From the NCBI GenBank assembly GCA_018399255.1, contig JAGYPA010000015.1:1-64000 (forward strand): DNA of 64,000 nucleotides, read 5' to 3'. The notes under the pieces were generated by a model that searched no databases, was not told the origin of the DNA, and saw nothing but the letters and a program-made list of their open reading frames with translations. Made by a program: the position numbers and the translations under genes. Of this stretch, positions 1 to 10,117 are shown in pieces. The DNA is from Spirochaetales bacterium. GTDB taxonomy: Bacteria; Spirochaetota; Spirochaetia; JABMQR01. Every line of letters starts with the position of its first letter. Position 1 is the stretch's first letter.

Positions 1-110
1 CCTACGGGGCGGCAGGCATGGTGCTGAATACGCTGTTCGGTGAGGCGGATGTGCTTGAGGGGCTGAGCCGGCGACGGAATCTGCAGCAGGCCATTGTGGT
101 CTTTTCGTAG
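1..110 (+). CDS. C-terminal end of an unidentified protein (possibly ROK family)
   Basis: The window opens inside a reading frame that runs from base 3 to the TAG at 108-110, giving 35 residues that include YGAAGMVLNTLF. A Gly-Ala-Ala followed by a hydrophobic helix near the C-terminus resembles the end of ROK-family sugar kinases and repressors, which would fit the sugar transporter that follows. Too little is visible to name it. The gene starts outside the window. Confidence 0.4.
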   Translation, partial: YGAAGMVLNTLFGEADVLEGLSRRRNLQQAIVVFS

Positions 111-128
111 CCCGCTAACGGCTGTGAA

Positions 129-176
129 GGCATTATACAGGCATTATACAGGCATTATACAGGCATTATACAGGCA
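129..176. repeat. Tandem repeat, 11-bp unit, about 4.4 copies
   Basis: The unit GGCATTATACA is repeated four times without change and followed by GGCA. It lies between the stop of the first gene and the transporter operon. The unit length is not a multiple of three, as expected for non-coding DNA. Each unit holds a TATAC core, so it might affect promoter strength or spacing, but no function is shown. Confidence 0.9.
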
Positions 177-235
177 ATATTAAAGCGAGCGTGCAGCCGA
201 TGAAGGCGAGCGCGCAGCAGATAAACGGGTAAACA

Positions 236-268
236 AGCTCTTTCATGCTGAGTATTGATGAAAGAGCT
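236..268. promoter_or_regulatory. Perfect 11-bp inverted repeat upstream of the sugar ABC operon
   Basis: AGCTCTTTCAT at 236-246 is matched exactly by its reverse complement ATGAAAGAGCT at 258-268, with an 11-nt loop. The centre is about 55 bases before the binding-protein start codon. It could be a regulator operator or a hairpin in the leader RNA. There is no T-run after it, so it is not a standard terminator. Confidence 0.55.
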
Positions 269-307
269 GTAATTATACATTTCTCACAGGAGAAAAATGG
301 AGGAATT

Positions 308-1606
308 ATGAAAAAGCAGGGAATGAAGATTTTTATTGCAGTCCTGACAGTTTCGGTATTCTTTGCCGCGTCACTGGGCGCCCAGGGAGTTCAGGAAGCA
401 GCCGGACCGGAACAGGTTGTGGTTAAGGCAATGGCCTACGGCGACAACTCTAATCAGGAAGGGGTCAACTGGGTGCGGATAGTTGATTCTTTCGAAAAAG
501 CCAATCCGGATATCGATATCGATTATGAAATGCTCTATGATGAGGCCTATCACCAGAAAGTAGTTGCCCGGCTTGCCTCAGGCGATGTGCCTGACCTGGC
601 CTATATGGGCGCCGATGCCCGCTGGGGTCTGCCCTGGAAAGAGGCCGGACAGCAGTTTGATCATCGCCCCTTTATCGATGCCGATTTCTACAATCTGGAT
701 CTGATTCCGCCGATGGGCCTCAACGGGGAAATCTATGAGATTCCGCTTGGAACCAGCAATATTACCACCGTTCTTTACATGAATGAGAATCTGGTCAATT
801 CACTCGGCTTCAGTGCCCCGGAAACCTACGAAGATATGGTCGCCATGGTGCCTGCCGCACGGGCTGCCGGTCTGGAAGTGGTATCCATCGACGGTGCTGA
901 CGGATGGGCCTGGGGCTCCTGCCTGATGTCAACCATTATTGCCCGCATGTCCGGAGATCCCCAGTGGGTTTCCAAAGCGGTTGCCGGCATCAACAAGTTC
1001 AATGACAAAGCCATGGTTGATTCACTGAGCTTTCTCACCCGTATGGTAAACGATGGGGTAATCTCGTCAAAATCGGTCCTGGTTGACTATGGTGCCAACA
1101 TTTCCAATTTCAGCAATGAAAAAGCCTTGTTTATGGTTCAGGGACAGTGGGCTGCCGGCGGTATCGAGAACCCGGCTGTGTCCGAGGCGACGAAAATGCT
1201 TGCCTGGCCGAAGCTTCCCGGAGAGAAGGGAACTGCCGGATCGGTTGCCGCTGCCATTCAGGTCGGTTACGGATTGACAAAGAACGGGGCTTCCGACCCC
1301 GCTGTCCGCGATGCCGCCCTCAAGTTTATCCGCTACTTCTACAGCCACGAGGAAACCACTCAGCGACTGCGGGACGGAGCAATTGTTGCCCCGATTCTCA
1401 AGAACTTTCAGGTGCCGGACGATCTGCCGACCATCGTGAAGGAGAAAGTTATTCTTGCTCAGTCGGCGATGACCACCGATGTTATCGATGCCTACCTCAG
1501 CGGAGCCGCAAACGACGAGCTTAATACCGGTATGCAGAAGATTGTAAGCGGACAGTCTACGGCAAAAGAGATCGCTGACAAGGTGGAATCTCTGGTTAAG
1601 CGTTAA
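308..1606 (+). CDS. ABC transporter extracellular solute-binding protein, family 1 (carbohydrate)
   Basis: A 432-residue exported protein that would capture a sugar or oligosaccharide outside the cell and deliver it to a MalF/MalG-type permease. The first ~21 residues form a basic-hydrophobic signal peptide ending near SLGAQG; the rest has family 1 features, including an early VNWVRIVDSFEKANPDIDI segment and a PEKGTAG-like hinge region near residue 320. The ATG at 308 is chosen over an upstream in-frame ATG at 245 because GGAGG lies 5 bases before it and the signal peptide starts there. It is first in an operon with the permease at 1685. The substrate is inferred only from downstream glycosidase remnants, which point to chitin- or GlcNAc-type oligosaccharides. 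Confidence 0.88.
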   Translation: MKKQGMKIFIAVLTVSVFFAASLGAQGVQEAAGPEQVVVKAMAYGDNSNQEGVNWVRIVDSFEKANPDIDIDYEMLYDEAYHQKVVARLASGDVPDLAYMGADARWGLPWKEAGQQFDHRPFIDADFYNLDLIPPMGLNGEIYEIPLGTSNITTVLYMNENLVNSLGFSAPETYEDMVAMVPAARAAGLEVVSIDGADGWAWGSCLMSTIIARMSGDPQWVSKAVAGINKFNDKAMVDSLSFLTRMVNDGVISSKSVLVDYGANISNFSNEKALFMVQGQWAAGGIENPAVSEATKMLAWPKLPGEKGTAGSVAAAIQVGYGLTKNGASDPAVRDAALKFIRYFYSHEETTQRLRDGAIVAPILKNFQVPDDLPTIVKEKVILAQSAMTTDVIDAYLSGAANDELNTGMQKIVSGQSTAKEIADKVESLVKR

Positions 1607-1684
1607 TACAGCAGGCTGTCGAACTCGTCATGAGTCCGACAGCCTATCGATATTCTGACAGAATCCCGGTTGAGGAGACTGAGT

Positions 1685-2584
1685 GTGAAAAAACGCGATC
1701 TGCAGGCGTTGCCCGCCTATATTGCCCTGGTTGCACCAGCCCTGATTATCTATCTCTTTATTATCGCCTATCCGATATTCTATTCGGTCTGGCTCAGCTT
1801 TACCGACTTCAACCCCAACCGGGGCGGTTCCTGGAATTTTGTGGGACTGCTGCAGTACCGCACCATGTTCACCGATCCGAACTTCTGGCATGCCCTGAAG
1901 AATAACCTGATCGTGGTCGGGGTGTCGGTATTCGGTCAGATCCCGATCGGCTTTATCCTGGCCTACCTGCTTTTCCGTAAAATGGTGAAATGGGGCCGCT
2001 TCTTTCAGATTGTGGTATTTCTGCCCCATTTTCTCTCGACGATTGTAATCGGTATTTTATGGAAGCGCATGTTTCAGGCCGACGGTCCGGTGTCGAGGAT
2101 GATCCAGATATTTTCCGGTGATCCGATGGCGCAGTTCGAAATGATGCTCTATCGGGAAACCGTCATGATTCCCATCGGATTCGCCCTTATCTGGATATAT
2201 ACCGGACTCTATATGATCATTTTCCTGGCAAATCTGCAGAAGATAAACGAAAATCTTATCGAAGCCGCCAAGATTGACGGTGCCGCCGAGTCCCAGATTT
2301 TTTTCCGGATTATCGTTCCCATGCTGGCTGGAACGATTCTGGTATCGACAATCCTCGCGATTGCCGGATCGCTGCGGGGGTTCGATCTGATCTTTTCCAT
2401 TACGACGCAGGGACTGCAGCGCAGCAATGCCATGGTCCTTCCCATATTTATGTATCAGTCGGCATTTCAGGACTATACCAACTCCATGCGCTTTGCCTAC
2501 GGGGCAGCGATATCGAACATTATCGTGGTTATAAGTCTGATCCTGATCGCGTTCAGCCGTTTTATCGGCCGCAAAACTGAGTAG
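1685..2584 (+). CDS. Sugar ABC transporter permease, MalF/UgpA type
   Basis: A 299-residue inner-membrane protein with six predicted hydrophobic segments. The conserved cytoplasmic EAA loop, EAAKIDGAAESQIFF, begins near residue 193 and is where the ATPase subunit docks. A GTG start at 1685 is chosen because GAGGAG lies 7 bases upstream; a TTG at 1670 in the same frame has no ribosome site. It follows the binding protein by 78 bases and precedes the second permease by 12. No ATPase gene is present, so the importer presumably uses a shared MsmK/UgpC-type ATPase encoded elsewhere. The reading frame is intact, but the partner permease is broken, so the transporter is probably dead. Confidence 0.87.
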   Translation: MKKRDLQALPAYIALVAPALIIYLFIIAYPIFYSVWLSFTDFNPNRGGSWNFVGLLQYRTMFTDPNFWHALKNNLIVVGVSVFGQIPIGFILAYLLFRKMVKWGRFFQIVVFLPHFLSTIVIGILWKRMFQADGPVSRMIQIFSGDPMAQFEMMLYRETVMIPIGFALIWIYTGLYMIIFLANLQKINENLIEAAKIDGAAESQIFFRIIVPMLAGTILVSTILAIAGSLRGFDLIFSITTQGLQRSNAMVLPIFMYQSAFQDYTNSMRFAYGAAISNIIVVISLILIAFSRFIGRKTE

Positions 2585-2596
2585 CAGGAGGCTGTT

Positions 2597-3701
2597 GTGG
2601 ATCTGGAAAAAACCAAAGCGCTGACCGGACGGACGATCGCCTACATTGTTCTGGTCAGCTGGGCGCTTATCACCATTCTCCCCCTCTTCTGGATGACCTA
2701 CTCATCTTTCAAGTCGAACGAGGAGCTGACCCGCAATATCTACGCCTTCCCGCACGATCTCTTCAGCAATGCCGAGGACGAGTATGTGGTTATAGCACCC
2801 CAGCTGAATGTCATTCCCGATTACGATCCGGAGACCGATCTGCGGGAACGGCTGATTATCGAGTCGGTGACGATCTCCCCGGGGAGAAGGCTGATGGTCT
2901 ATTTTCTGGTTAAAGAGGATCTGCCGCCGGAGATTGCCGCCCTGAAGCCGGGGGATCGGCTTGTTCTTTCGGACCTTCCTGCCGGCATGCGGAGGAATAT
3001 AAGCTGGAAGACGATGATATTCAACTATCGTTCGGCTATTACCCGTGGAGGGCTCGGACAGAAATTTATCAACAGTCTGATATATGCCGGAGTATCGACC
3101 TTTCTGATCAATCTTCTCGCTCTGATGACGGCCTTTGCGCTGAGCAAGATGCAGTTCAGGAAGATCTCTCTGGCTGTTGTGGGGAGCTGATCAGGCTTGG
3201 GTATCTGATAAGCATCAATTCGGTGATTATTCCCCTGTTCCTCATGCTTTTCGCGGGTAGGACTTACCGATACCCACATCAGTAGTATTCACAATTCTAT
3301 ACAGCCTTCGGTCTGCCGCGCTGGCGGTCTTGCTGGATACCCGGTTTATCCGCAGGATTCCGGACAGTCTGGTAGAATCGGCCAAGATGGATGGGGCATC
3401 GACTTTTCCGTGTGCTTCTGGCTATTATTATTCCGATAGCCACGCCTGTGGTGGTAACGGTGAGCATTATTGCTGCTCTCGGCATCTAGAACGAGTTTCT
3501 GCTGGTGCTGGTTCTGGCTAGTTTCGGAATTTACTAAATCGCTTCCGGTCGAAAGGGTTTTTTCGTTCTCGAGTCTTACAAGTACTCAGCTCCGGATGGC
3601 GGCTAGCGACCTGGTCGTGGCAACGGCTCCGGTTATGCTGGTCTGTGCTCTTTCAGCGGCGGCTTGCCAAGGGAGTAGTCGGCGGAGCAATCAAGGGATG
3701 A
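2597..3701 (+). pseudogene. Broken sugar ABC permease, MalG/UgpE type
   Basis: The first 197 codons read cleanly: one membrane helix, a long outside loop, then FINSLIYAGVSTFLINLLAL. The frame is lost near 3183, just after the ALSKMQF segment. The rest can be read only by changing frame several times: GYLISINSVIIPLFLM, then RRIPDSLVESAKMDGAS (the EAA loop), and at the end RRLAKGVVGGAIKG with a stop at 3699-3701. These are typical MalG pieces in the right order. The loop between helices 1 and 2 (about residues 45-145) is longer than usual for the family. The product would lack the ATPase-docking loop. Confidence 0.85.
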
Positions 3702-3729
3702 TGCTGGTGAATGCGCCGGGTGTGCGGGT

Positions 3730-5610
3730 ATGCCGGATCGCCCGGAATATTATAAGATCTTTGAATCACTGAAAAGTTTCTCGTAATTCTTCTCTTTTTG
3801 ATCCACGTCGGATTCCGTCCGCATGCGCATAAAATTATGATCGTACAATGTTCCGAGGAGGATGCCGCAGTTTCGGGGGACTGTCCACGGATTCGTCTGT
3901 GGTGCCGAACTCTGGTCTCACCAAGGAGTTGGAAGGCGTGCCGGCGGCAGGAATCCCCTGGCGACCTTCAAGCCGGAGTCCTCGAAGCTGACGTCCCAGG
4001 GGATGGAAGGGCAGTTTTTACCAAAGTTCATTTCTCCGCTTTCTCTCGAATGCGGAACGTTTTTTCTTCAAGGTACGGTACGGCCGACAAGTAACCGTTT
4101 TTCCTTTCAGATTGCCGAGGAAGTGACAGGAATGAAATATATTCGATATCCTTTTTATCTCAAAGGCCAACGGTCTTCCGGACGCTGGGATCAGCGAGAC
4201 CGGGCTGTTCCTTTCTTTAGCGGCTTCAATGGCTTCGGCGACCTCAGCGACTTCGGCAAACGGGAAAAAGAACTGCCGATGTCACGGCGGCTGGTACGAT
4301 GCTTCGGGGAGATTACAGCAAATATCTCTCCCATCTTTCTTACGCCAGCAGTATCGTCCCGCTTCAGATTCCGCTTACCGTATAGGCTTTCTTCGCGGCG
4401 GACGGGCGCTCAGCGGTCATCCAGAAGCATGCCGGAGTCTGCTGGGAAGAACGAGGCTTTTGAGGAGGTCTGGTGGGGAGCCGATTTTCTGAATTGCGCA
4501 TGCAGGATCTGCAGTTTTACTTCTATATGACCAAGTGTTTGATAAGTGGAGCCAAGAAGAATGAAGACAGATGATCTGCACGTTCAGAGCAACGGCGTGG
4601 AGAGCGGCTCGACGGGTATCAGGCTGGATTCCGTCAGGGCGGTATGGCCGTGGCGGCTCTGGCCTGCAGCCCGCCCGCTTTCGGCGGGAGGATGTTCCTC
4701 GGACGGGTTTTCTTCGACGGTTTTGCGGCGGCTGATAAAGGATATCGTCATCTGCTCGAGCACAATCTTGAGTATCTGGATAACGGCCGGGAGAACATTA
4801 TCGACTGCTACTGCGCCCTTACCGCGGCTGTTAGAACTGTATCGTGCCACTGAAGATGCTTTTTATCTGCAGGAATGCCGAAATGGGCGGCGGAAATCGG
4901 AGAGCTGTTCAGTCCCGAACTGGGAGGGTGGCTGGCAGAGAAGAGTCTTCAGCGTCTTTTTACCACGCTTCTGACAGCGGTCTTATTATCGTTTCCCTCT
5001 TTGCACTATTTTTGCTGTCGAGTGGACACAGGAACGTAAGGCGCAAGTCGCCCGGCTTCTGATGCGGGCTCTTGAAAACAGACTGGCGGTATACAGACAT
5101 CTTCAACCCGTTCAAGCTCTCCCGTCAGCTGGTTCCAGTCTGCCGACGGCGGTGATATTCGCAGTTCCTTTTTTGTTCCCCACCTTACAATGAGACCGGC
5201 TACTGGTGGCAGGACGAAAATGCACAACTGGCTTCGATGGCCTGTGCCGCACAGCTGGCGGCGGCAGCAGATGACTTTGGAACTGCCGGGGCGGGGTTCA
5301 TTCAGGTGATGCCGGGGTTCGCGACTCGCCTCCGGGCCTTTGCCGATGCTCAGCTGACTGGATTCTCGGGCGCAATCCGCTCGATATCTGCATGCTTCAC
5401 GGCGGCGGACGCAATAATCCGCGATATGAACCGCACTGCCCAGGAGAATGCTCAGGGAATGCTGCAGCTTGGAATAACCGGCGGCTTTGTCGATGAGTCC
5501 GATATCGATTTTTCTCCCCGAAGCCCTTGAGGGCGGAGCGATCATCGATGGCGGTGGAGCAGGCAGTAATTACCCCATGCTTCATGGTTTCTGCTTGCCC
5601 TGAGTGCCGG
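3730..5610 (+). pseudogene. Degraded GH9-family glycosidase gene
   Basis: No single frame survives, but ordered pieces of a glycoside hydrolase family 9 enzyme can be read. An N-terminal Ig-like segment gives VGFRPHAHKIMIVQCS. The catalytic start is CHGGWYDASG (the family has GGWHDAGDYGKY). WGADFLMRMQDP, EHNLEYLDNGRENIID and WWQDENAQLASMACAAQLA follow, and ILGRNPLDICMLHGGGRN matches the GRNP...GfG.n block. At least ten frame changes are needed. GH9 members include endoglucanases and exo-glucosaminidase or chitobiose-cleaving enzymes; the GH20 relic next door favours the latter. Boundaries are approximate. Confidence 0.75.
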
Positions 5611-5650
5611 GATGGAGGAGTCGTGCCGATGCGCCCTCGGGAAGATTATT

Positions 5651-7749
5651 GTGAAATCGTTGGATCGCATCACTTTGCCGAAGCCGAAAAGGATCAATCT
5701 GGATCCTGACATTGCTGTCGGCTTCCTGGGGAACCAAAGGTGCAGTAAGAAGCTATACTCTCCGGCTCTCCAGCGCCGCCGGGTATCGTCTGGACACAGA
5801 GCAAAGCCTTGTCCAACGAAAATTGTGGTAGAGCGAAATATGACTGGCATCGTATCACACCTGAACTCCGGCAGCATCGAGGTTGAATGTCGGGATGAGC
5901 GGGCGTTCTTTTTCCCTGCGGGCGATGGGTGGCTGCTGATTTCTCCCCGGGAAGGGAATGACGGAGGCGTGATTCCCGAACCGAACCTGCAACAATGGAA
6001 CCGGCGCCTGCGGGATAATCGAAGACTGGGCAGATTACGAGTGGCGCGGGATAATGCTGGATATCAGCCAGGATCGCGTACCGACCATGGAGAGCCTTTT
6101 TACCCTGATCGAATTCTGGGCAGGATTGAAGTATAATCAGCTGCAGCTCTACATGGAGCATACCTTCGCCTATCGCGGACGCCAGGGTGGTGTGGAAGGA
6201 TGCATCGCCTGTAACAAGTGAAGAACTGCAGGAAATCGAGCAGTTTTGTGCTGTCCGCGGTATTGAGCTGATAGCCAATCAGAATTCGTTCGGGCACATG
6301 GAGCGCTGGCTATTCTTAATCCAGTATCACGATCTTGCTGAGATACCTGACGGCTTTGTCGATCAGTGAGTGTTCCGGCCCGTTTCTCAACACTGGCTCC
6401 CGTTGCGGAGGCTTCATTCGATCTGGTTGATGATCTGTGCTCAGTCTTTTTGCCCCTGGTGAAAAGTCCGCTGGTTAATGTGGGGGTGACGAGCCCTGAG
6501 AGCTTGGCCGGGGGCGAAGTGCTGACCAGCTTGCCGGGAGGTCGGTCAGGAGCAGGTATATGTGAATTTTCTCCTGTCGCCTGCATGATCTTGCCGCCAA
6601 CTACGGCAAACGGATGCTGGTATGGGCCGATGTGCTGATGCGTCATCCGGAAATGGTGACCATTTTGCCGAAGGACACTGTTCTGATGGACTGGGGCTAT
6701 AAACCAAATCATCCATTCGAGAGAGAGTGCGGAATTCTCGCCTCATCCGGGTTTGACTATATCATCTGTGCTGGTAATTCGGCCTGGAATGCCATCGGAG
6801 GGCGGTGGGCTAATGCCAGTCTGAACATCAGAAGCTGCCGGGCCGGACTAGCCGGAGAAAAACCTGCCAAAGTTCATGATCACGGGTGGGGTGATAACGG
6901 ACACATGGCGAGTTCCTGTCGAGTGCCGGGGTTTATTCTGGGTGGCGCGACGGCCTGGAACGGAGACGGTTCAGCGCTGGAAGCTGGTGAGCTGAAGGAA
7001 CTGCACGGGCTGTTGGAAATGCCGTACATGCAGGAAATCCTGTATCGTTTGGCTGAATACTCGAAGCTCGTCTATGGATCAGACGGTGTCAGTGATAATG
7101 GTGTCTTGCCACTGCGGCGGGAAAATATCTGGCAGAGGCTTTGCTGAGGATCGAACAGGTGGGTGAAATCTGCTGCAGCCGAGAACCGGAAAAAGGAATA
7201 CATAATACGACCTTGCTGGGAGCCTTGCTGATGGATCATCTGGCTCCTTATAACACGGAAGAGATTGCCCGGTTTGCGGATACCCGTTCGACCGGGAACT
7301 TGAGGAGCTTGATCGGATAGATATCTTTGCTCGAGGACCTTCCACGGGTGATGCTCCCACCTTGATGCGGCAGGGTGCGCTGGACGCTTTGATATGCTCA
7401 GGTTTTCCTGCGGCCTCGGCCGATGCCGCCTTGGGGGAGATGCAGGTGCAAGTTCAGGCGCGTCCAGCGACCCTGCAGGGACTGCTGACGATCGATCCAG
7501 TGCAAAGCAGACGGAACAGGCTGGGTGAGCAGGCTGCAGGAAGCCATTGCAGAGAGCAATAAGCGCCTCTGGCATCAGCGATCCCGGCCGGAGCGGACTT
7601 AAGAAGACAGCGGCGAACGGGACTACTTCTTGCGTTGGGCGCCGCGTATTGCGGCAGATTCAGTGTCTGACACCGGATTCCTCCTTGGAGGCAGCCCGGA
7701 AAATGCCGTGAGGTGGGTTGAAATTGCCCGGGAGGAGATAGCCCGCTGA
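5651..7749 (+). pseudogene. Degraded GH20-like beta-N-acetylhexosaminidase gene
   Basis: Pieces in order fit a GH20-type enzyme. The start is a GTG at 5651 giving KSLDRITLPKPKRINL. DYEWRGIMLDISQDRVPTM begins the TIM barrel, then LIEFWAGLKYNQLQLYMEHT, RGIELIANQNSFGHMERWL, YGKRMLVWADVLMRHPEM, CAGNSAWNAIGGRW, and near the end KRLWHQRSRP. The frame changes many times. The MLDISQDRVP and HTFAYRG context is typical of GH20 proteins that remove GlcNAc from oligosaccharide ends. One copy of the recurrent palindrome (7657-7680) lies inside its last part. Together with the GH9 relic it suggests an abandoned chitooligosaccharide operon. Confidence 0.75.
7657..7680. repeat. Recurrent palindrome, copy 1 (GTGTCTGACACC core)
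   Basis: GATTCAGTGTCTGACACCGGATTC. The core GGTGTCTGACACC and its ATTC/GAAT flanks form an imperfect palindrome that returns at 9990, 10864 and 11635. It lies within the tail of the GH20 relic. It resembles REP-type palindromes linked to IS200-like (REP-associated) transposases, but no transposase gene is in the window. Confidence 0.75.
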
Positions 7750-7754
7750 TAAGG

Positions 7755-7776
7755 CAGACCTGGGAAAGCAGGTCTG
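7755..7776. other. Hairpin downstream of the glycosidase relic
   Basis: CAGACCTG at 7755-7762 pairs with CAGGTCTG at 7769-7776 around a 6-base loop, followed on the plus strand by a run of seven A. A factor-independent terminator on this strand would need T, so the polarity is wrong for a classical terminator. The structure itself is clear. Confidence 0.6.
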
Positions 7777-7863
7777 AAAAAAACTGGGATGATCACTGCT
7801 GAACCTGAGTAAAAGTATGCGGAAAAAATGATTCAACAGGGTGGACAGGTTTGCCTTACCACC

Positions 7864-8260
7864 CTACAGCGACAGGTAGGGAACCAGCACAGCGACTATG
7901 CCGGTAGCCGCAACCACAAGCAGAAACAGCAGGTAGCGAGTCCTGTATGAATTGAGCAGACGCTCATCGTAATACCCGGCCACGCCGTTATCCCGGTACA
8001 TGCGCACCAAGCAAAATCTGAGCTGACTGCGGGCCTGGCGTCCCTTGAGGAAGCCCGAATACTGCCACAACGTTGACCACTGTCGTCAGCGGAAAATATA
8101 ACCATCACGATCATTCTGGGCTCATCGCTTTCGGCAGTGCCGAATTAACTGCCGCCAGCGTCACCAGATTCCGGTAATATGGATACCAGAACAAAAATGG
8201 TATCGGTTCTGGTATTCGTCGGATCTCATCAAGTAAATGCATGTGTACATGTTCAATCAT
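7864..8260 (-). pseudogene. Broken small membrane protein gene
   Basis: On the minus strand an ATG at 8260 has a strong AGGAGG site 6 bases upstream. It reads MIEHVHMHLLDEIRRIPEPI and then WYPYYRNLVTLAAVNSALPK before a stop at 8111. The sequence continues in other frames as LYFPLTTVVNVVAVFG, QLRFCLVRMYRDNGVAGYYDERLL and RYLLFLLVVAATGIVAVLVPYL. The likely ancestor had about 130 residues with two hydrophobic segments. I do not recognise the family. Confidence 0.55.
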
Positions 8261-8389
8261 ACTGCACCTCCTGTATCAGTTCCTTATAATTATGAAATAT
8301 AATTTCTTACCCACGCATAACCATTTACCCGCTTACCCGCTTACATCGTTGATTATTGTATAAACATCGGTTTACAAAAAGACCAGAAC

Positions 8390-9095
8390 TACGGGGGGTT
8401 GATGCATAACCGATTCCCATCCGGTCAATTCCCAGATCTATCAGGGTGAAAAATGCTCCCAGTTGCGAATTCCTCCGGGAGCCCTTCACTTTGCCTTCCC
8501 CGGGCGGCTTCCAGCATAACCGATATCACACCTCAACTGTGGCCCCTTTCTCACTCCCCCGTTACGGAGCTCGCCGGTATAGAAACCGGTTGAGTGTCAA
8601 ACAAAATCAGTTCCTGCCGTTACCGCACACTCGGTTGCTCTCCTGATTTCGGTAAAGGGTGAGGGCATCGGTCTCGAATATAGTTTTCAGAGGCAGTGCC
8701 ATACTGACGGCAGACGGCGGCAACCGCGCCCGGATATCTTCGGTTACCTCATCCCACAGGCCCTTTGCGGATCCATCCATAATTGGCTACAACATCCAGT
8801 TCAAGGGGATATCTCCCCTGAGCGCAGATAAACTCAGCCTGAGCGGCTTGCTGAATCAGTAGACGAAAGTCCGAAGGGGAAATCGCACACGACGCACAGA
8901 TCGGTTTTTGTTCCGGCTTTGGTTTCATGCCAGGGGGGATTGCGATGGATTAATGCAGACAGTTCTGCGGCCGTACTTGATGCCGTCAAGTATGCACTGC
9001 TCAACCTCTGCCTGGGTGAATTCCAGCTTCAGCACGGAGTGGTCAATATAGGCAGCAAGCTCTGAAACGTTTCATAAGGCTTTTTGTACTTTCAT
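8390..9095 (-). pseudogene. deoC: Degraded deoxyribose-phosphate aldolase gene
   Basis: Read on the minus strand from an ATG at 9095 with an AGGAGCG site, across several frames: LAAYIDHSVLKLEFTQAEV, ILDGIKYGRRTVCINPSQSP, then LELDVVANYGWI, DIRAVAAVCRQYGTAL, and FFTLIDLGIDRMGIGYASTP at the end. These match the DeoC order: the DHT-like start, the aVCvnP strand, the evDmViN strand, and the C-terminal phosphate site. DeoC cleaves deoxyribose 5-phosphate to glyceraldehyde 3-phosphate and acetaldehyde. At least five frame changes or stops make it non-functional. Confidence 0.72.
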
Positions 9096-9149
9096 TATTA
9101 CGCTCCTGTAAAATGCTTCTGACTGCTGATGCATATGCCTGAAGGTCAG

Positions 9150-9930
9150 CTATATCCCGGGACTCCCGATATCAATTTCAATTACACAGAGATCATTCCC
9201 GCTGAGCAGAGAATTCATTTGCGGTAACTGTAACTGGCTGTTCCAGTATATACTCCCAGAGATGACGGTAGAAGCCGGCCCCGCACCAGGCAGTACATTC
9301 CCGAAACTGCAGGAATTTTCGCTATCGAACTGTTTTCTGATTCGAGTACAGTGGCAGTAGAGTTTTGCGGACTGCCGGGTCCTTTTCTTCATACCATGCG
9401 GTAAATTCTTTAGGAATGTAACGGCTCTGATATGGTTTCCGTCAAGGAGTCCTGCCATTCCCATACCTTTTCGCACCATAAAAATCCGACATGCTCACTG
9501 TCAAAGGCGCTTTGCAGTGCGGATCATCCCGATAAACCACTCCGTGCGCTGTTGGTGTTGTGCAGGCTGTGTGAACAGTACCGATGTCTCCGGTCCGGCA
9601 TTACAGATCCCGGAAAGCTGTCCAGTTCTTCTTCGGGAACGTGCAAGAGGGCACGCAGTAAGGATGTCATAAAGGGCGTTTGTCTCCCAGGCTTGACTGC
9701 GTTAGATCGATTGCCCTGCTCGTCCACTCAACAGTATTTAGATCTGAATCCGGATCCGGCAGGTCTTAGCGAGAGATCCAGTAGGTCTTGAAGATCCAGT
9801 AGGTCTTGAGAGATCCAGTAGGTCTTGAAGACCTGGCAAATTTTTCAGGGGATGGCGAACTGCCCCTGCGGGCAGAAATTCAGTGTGGAAGCATCGGCGC
9901 CAGTTACGTTCAAAATCATCAATTTCTGAC
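9150..9930 (-). pseudogene. Unrecognised degraded gene upstream of the deoC relic
   Basis: On the minus strand, protein-like runs in changing frames include FMTSLLRALLHVPEEELDSF, EFTAWYEEKDPAVRKTLLPL, GFYRHLWEYILEQPVTVTAN and NDLCVIEIDIGSPGI, the last ending just before the deoC ribosome site. Spacing suggests one gene of about 230-260 codons in an operon with deoC. I cannot assign a family. The upstream part holds the 18-bp repeats at 9774-9828. Confidence 0.35.
9774..9828. repeat. Tandem repeat, 18-19 bp unit, three copies
   Basis: AGATCCAGTAGGTCTTGA occurs at 9774-9791, 9792-9809 and 9811-9828. A diverged fourth copy (GGATCCGGCAGGTCTTAG) lies just before, near 9752. The array sits inside degraded sequence. 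Confidence 0.9.
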
Positions 9931-9989
9931 ATGCTGAGAGTATACCATAATTTACTTGCACAGGGTACATCGGCAAAACTTTTCCCTGA

Positions 9990-10013
9990 GATTCGGTGTC
10001 TGACACCGAATTC
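9990..10013. repeat. Recurrent palindrome, copy 2
   Basis: GATTCGGTGTCTGACACCGAATTC, the most symmetrical copy: ATTCGGTGTC and TGACACCGAAT pair almost completely. It lies just beyond the 3' end of the fic relic. Confidence 0.8.
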
Positions 10014-10117
10014 TCAAAAAAGCCTGGGTAAATTGCGGAAAACGGTGATTGAAATCTGGTACAAAGCTCTCTGGTACGAGTTTTTCAAGCAGTTGTACTG
10101 GATTATGTGACTGTCAC

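Noticed and set aside
129-176. Regular repeats as a possible CRISPR array
   Set aside because: The units are contiguous with no variable spacers, and no cas gene is visible in the window. The same holds for the other tandem arrays.
7755-7780. Hairpin with an A-run as a terminator of the sugar operon
   Set aside because: The run has the wrong polarity: A follows the stem on the plus strand, and T would precede it on the minus strand.
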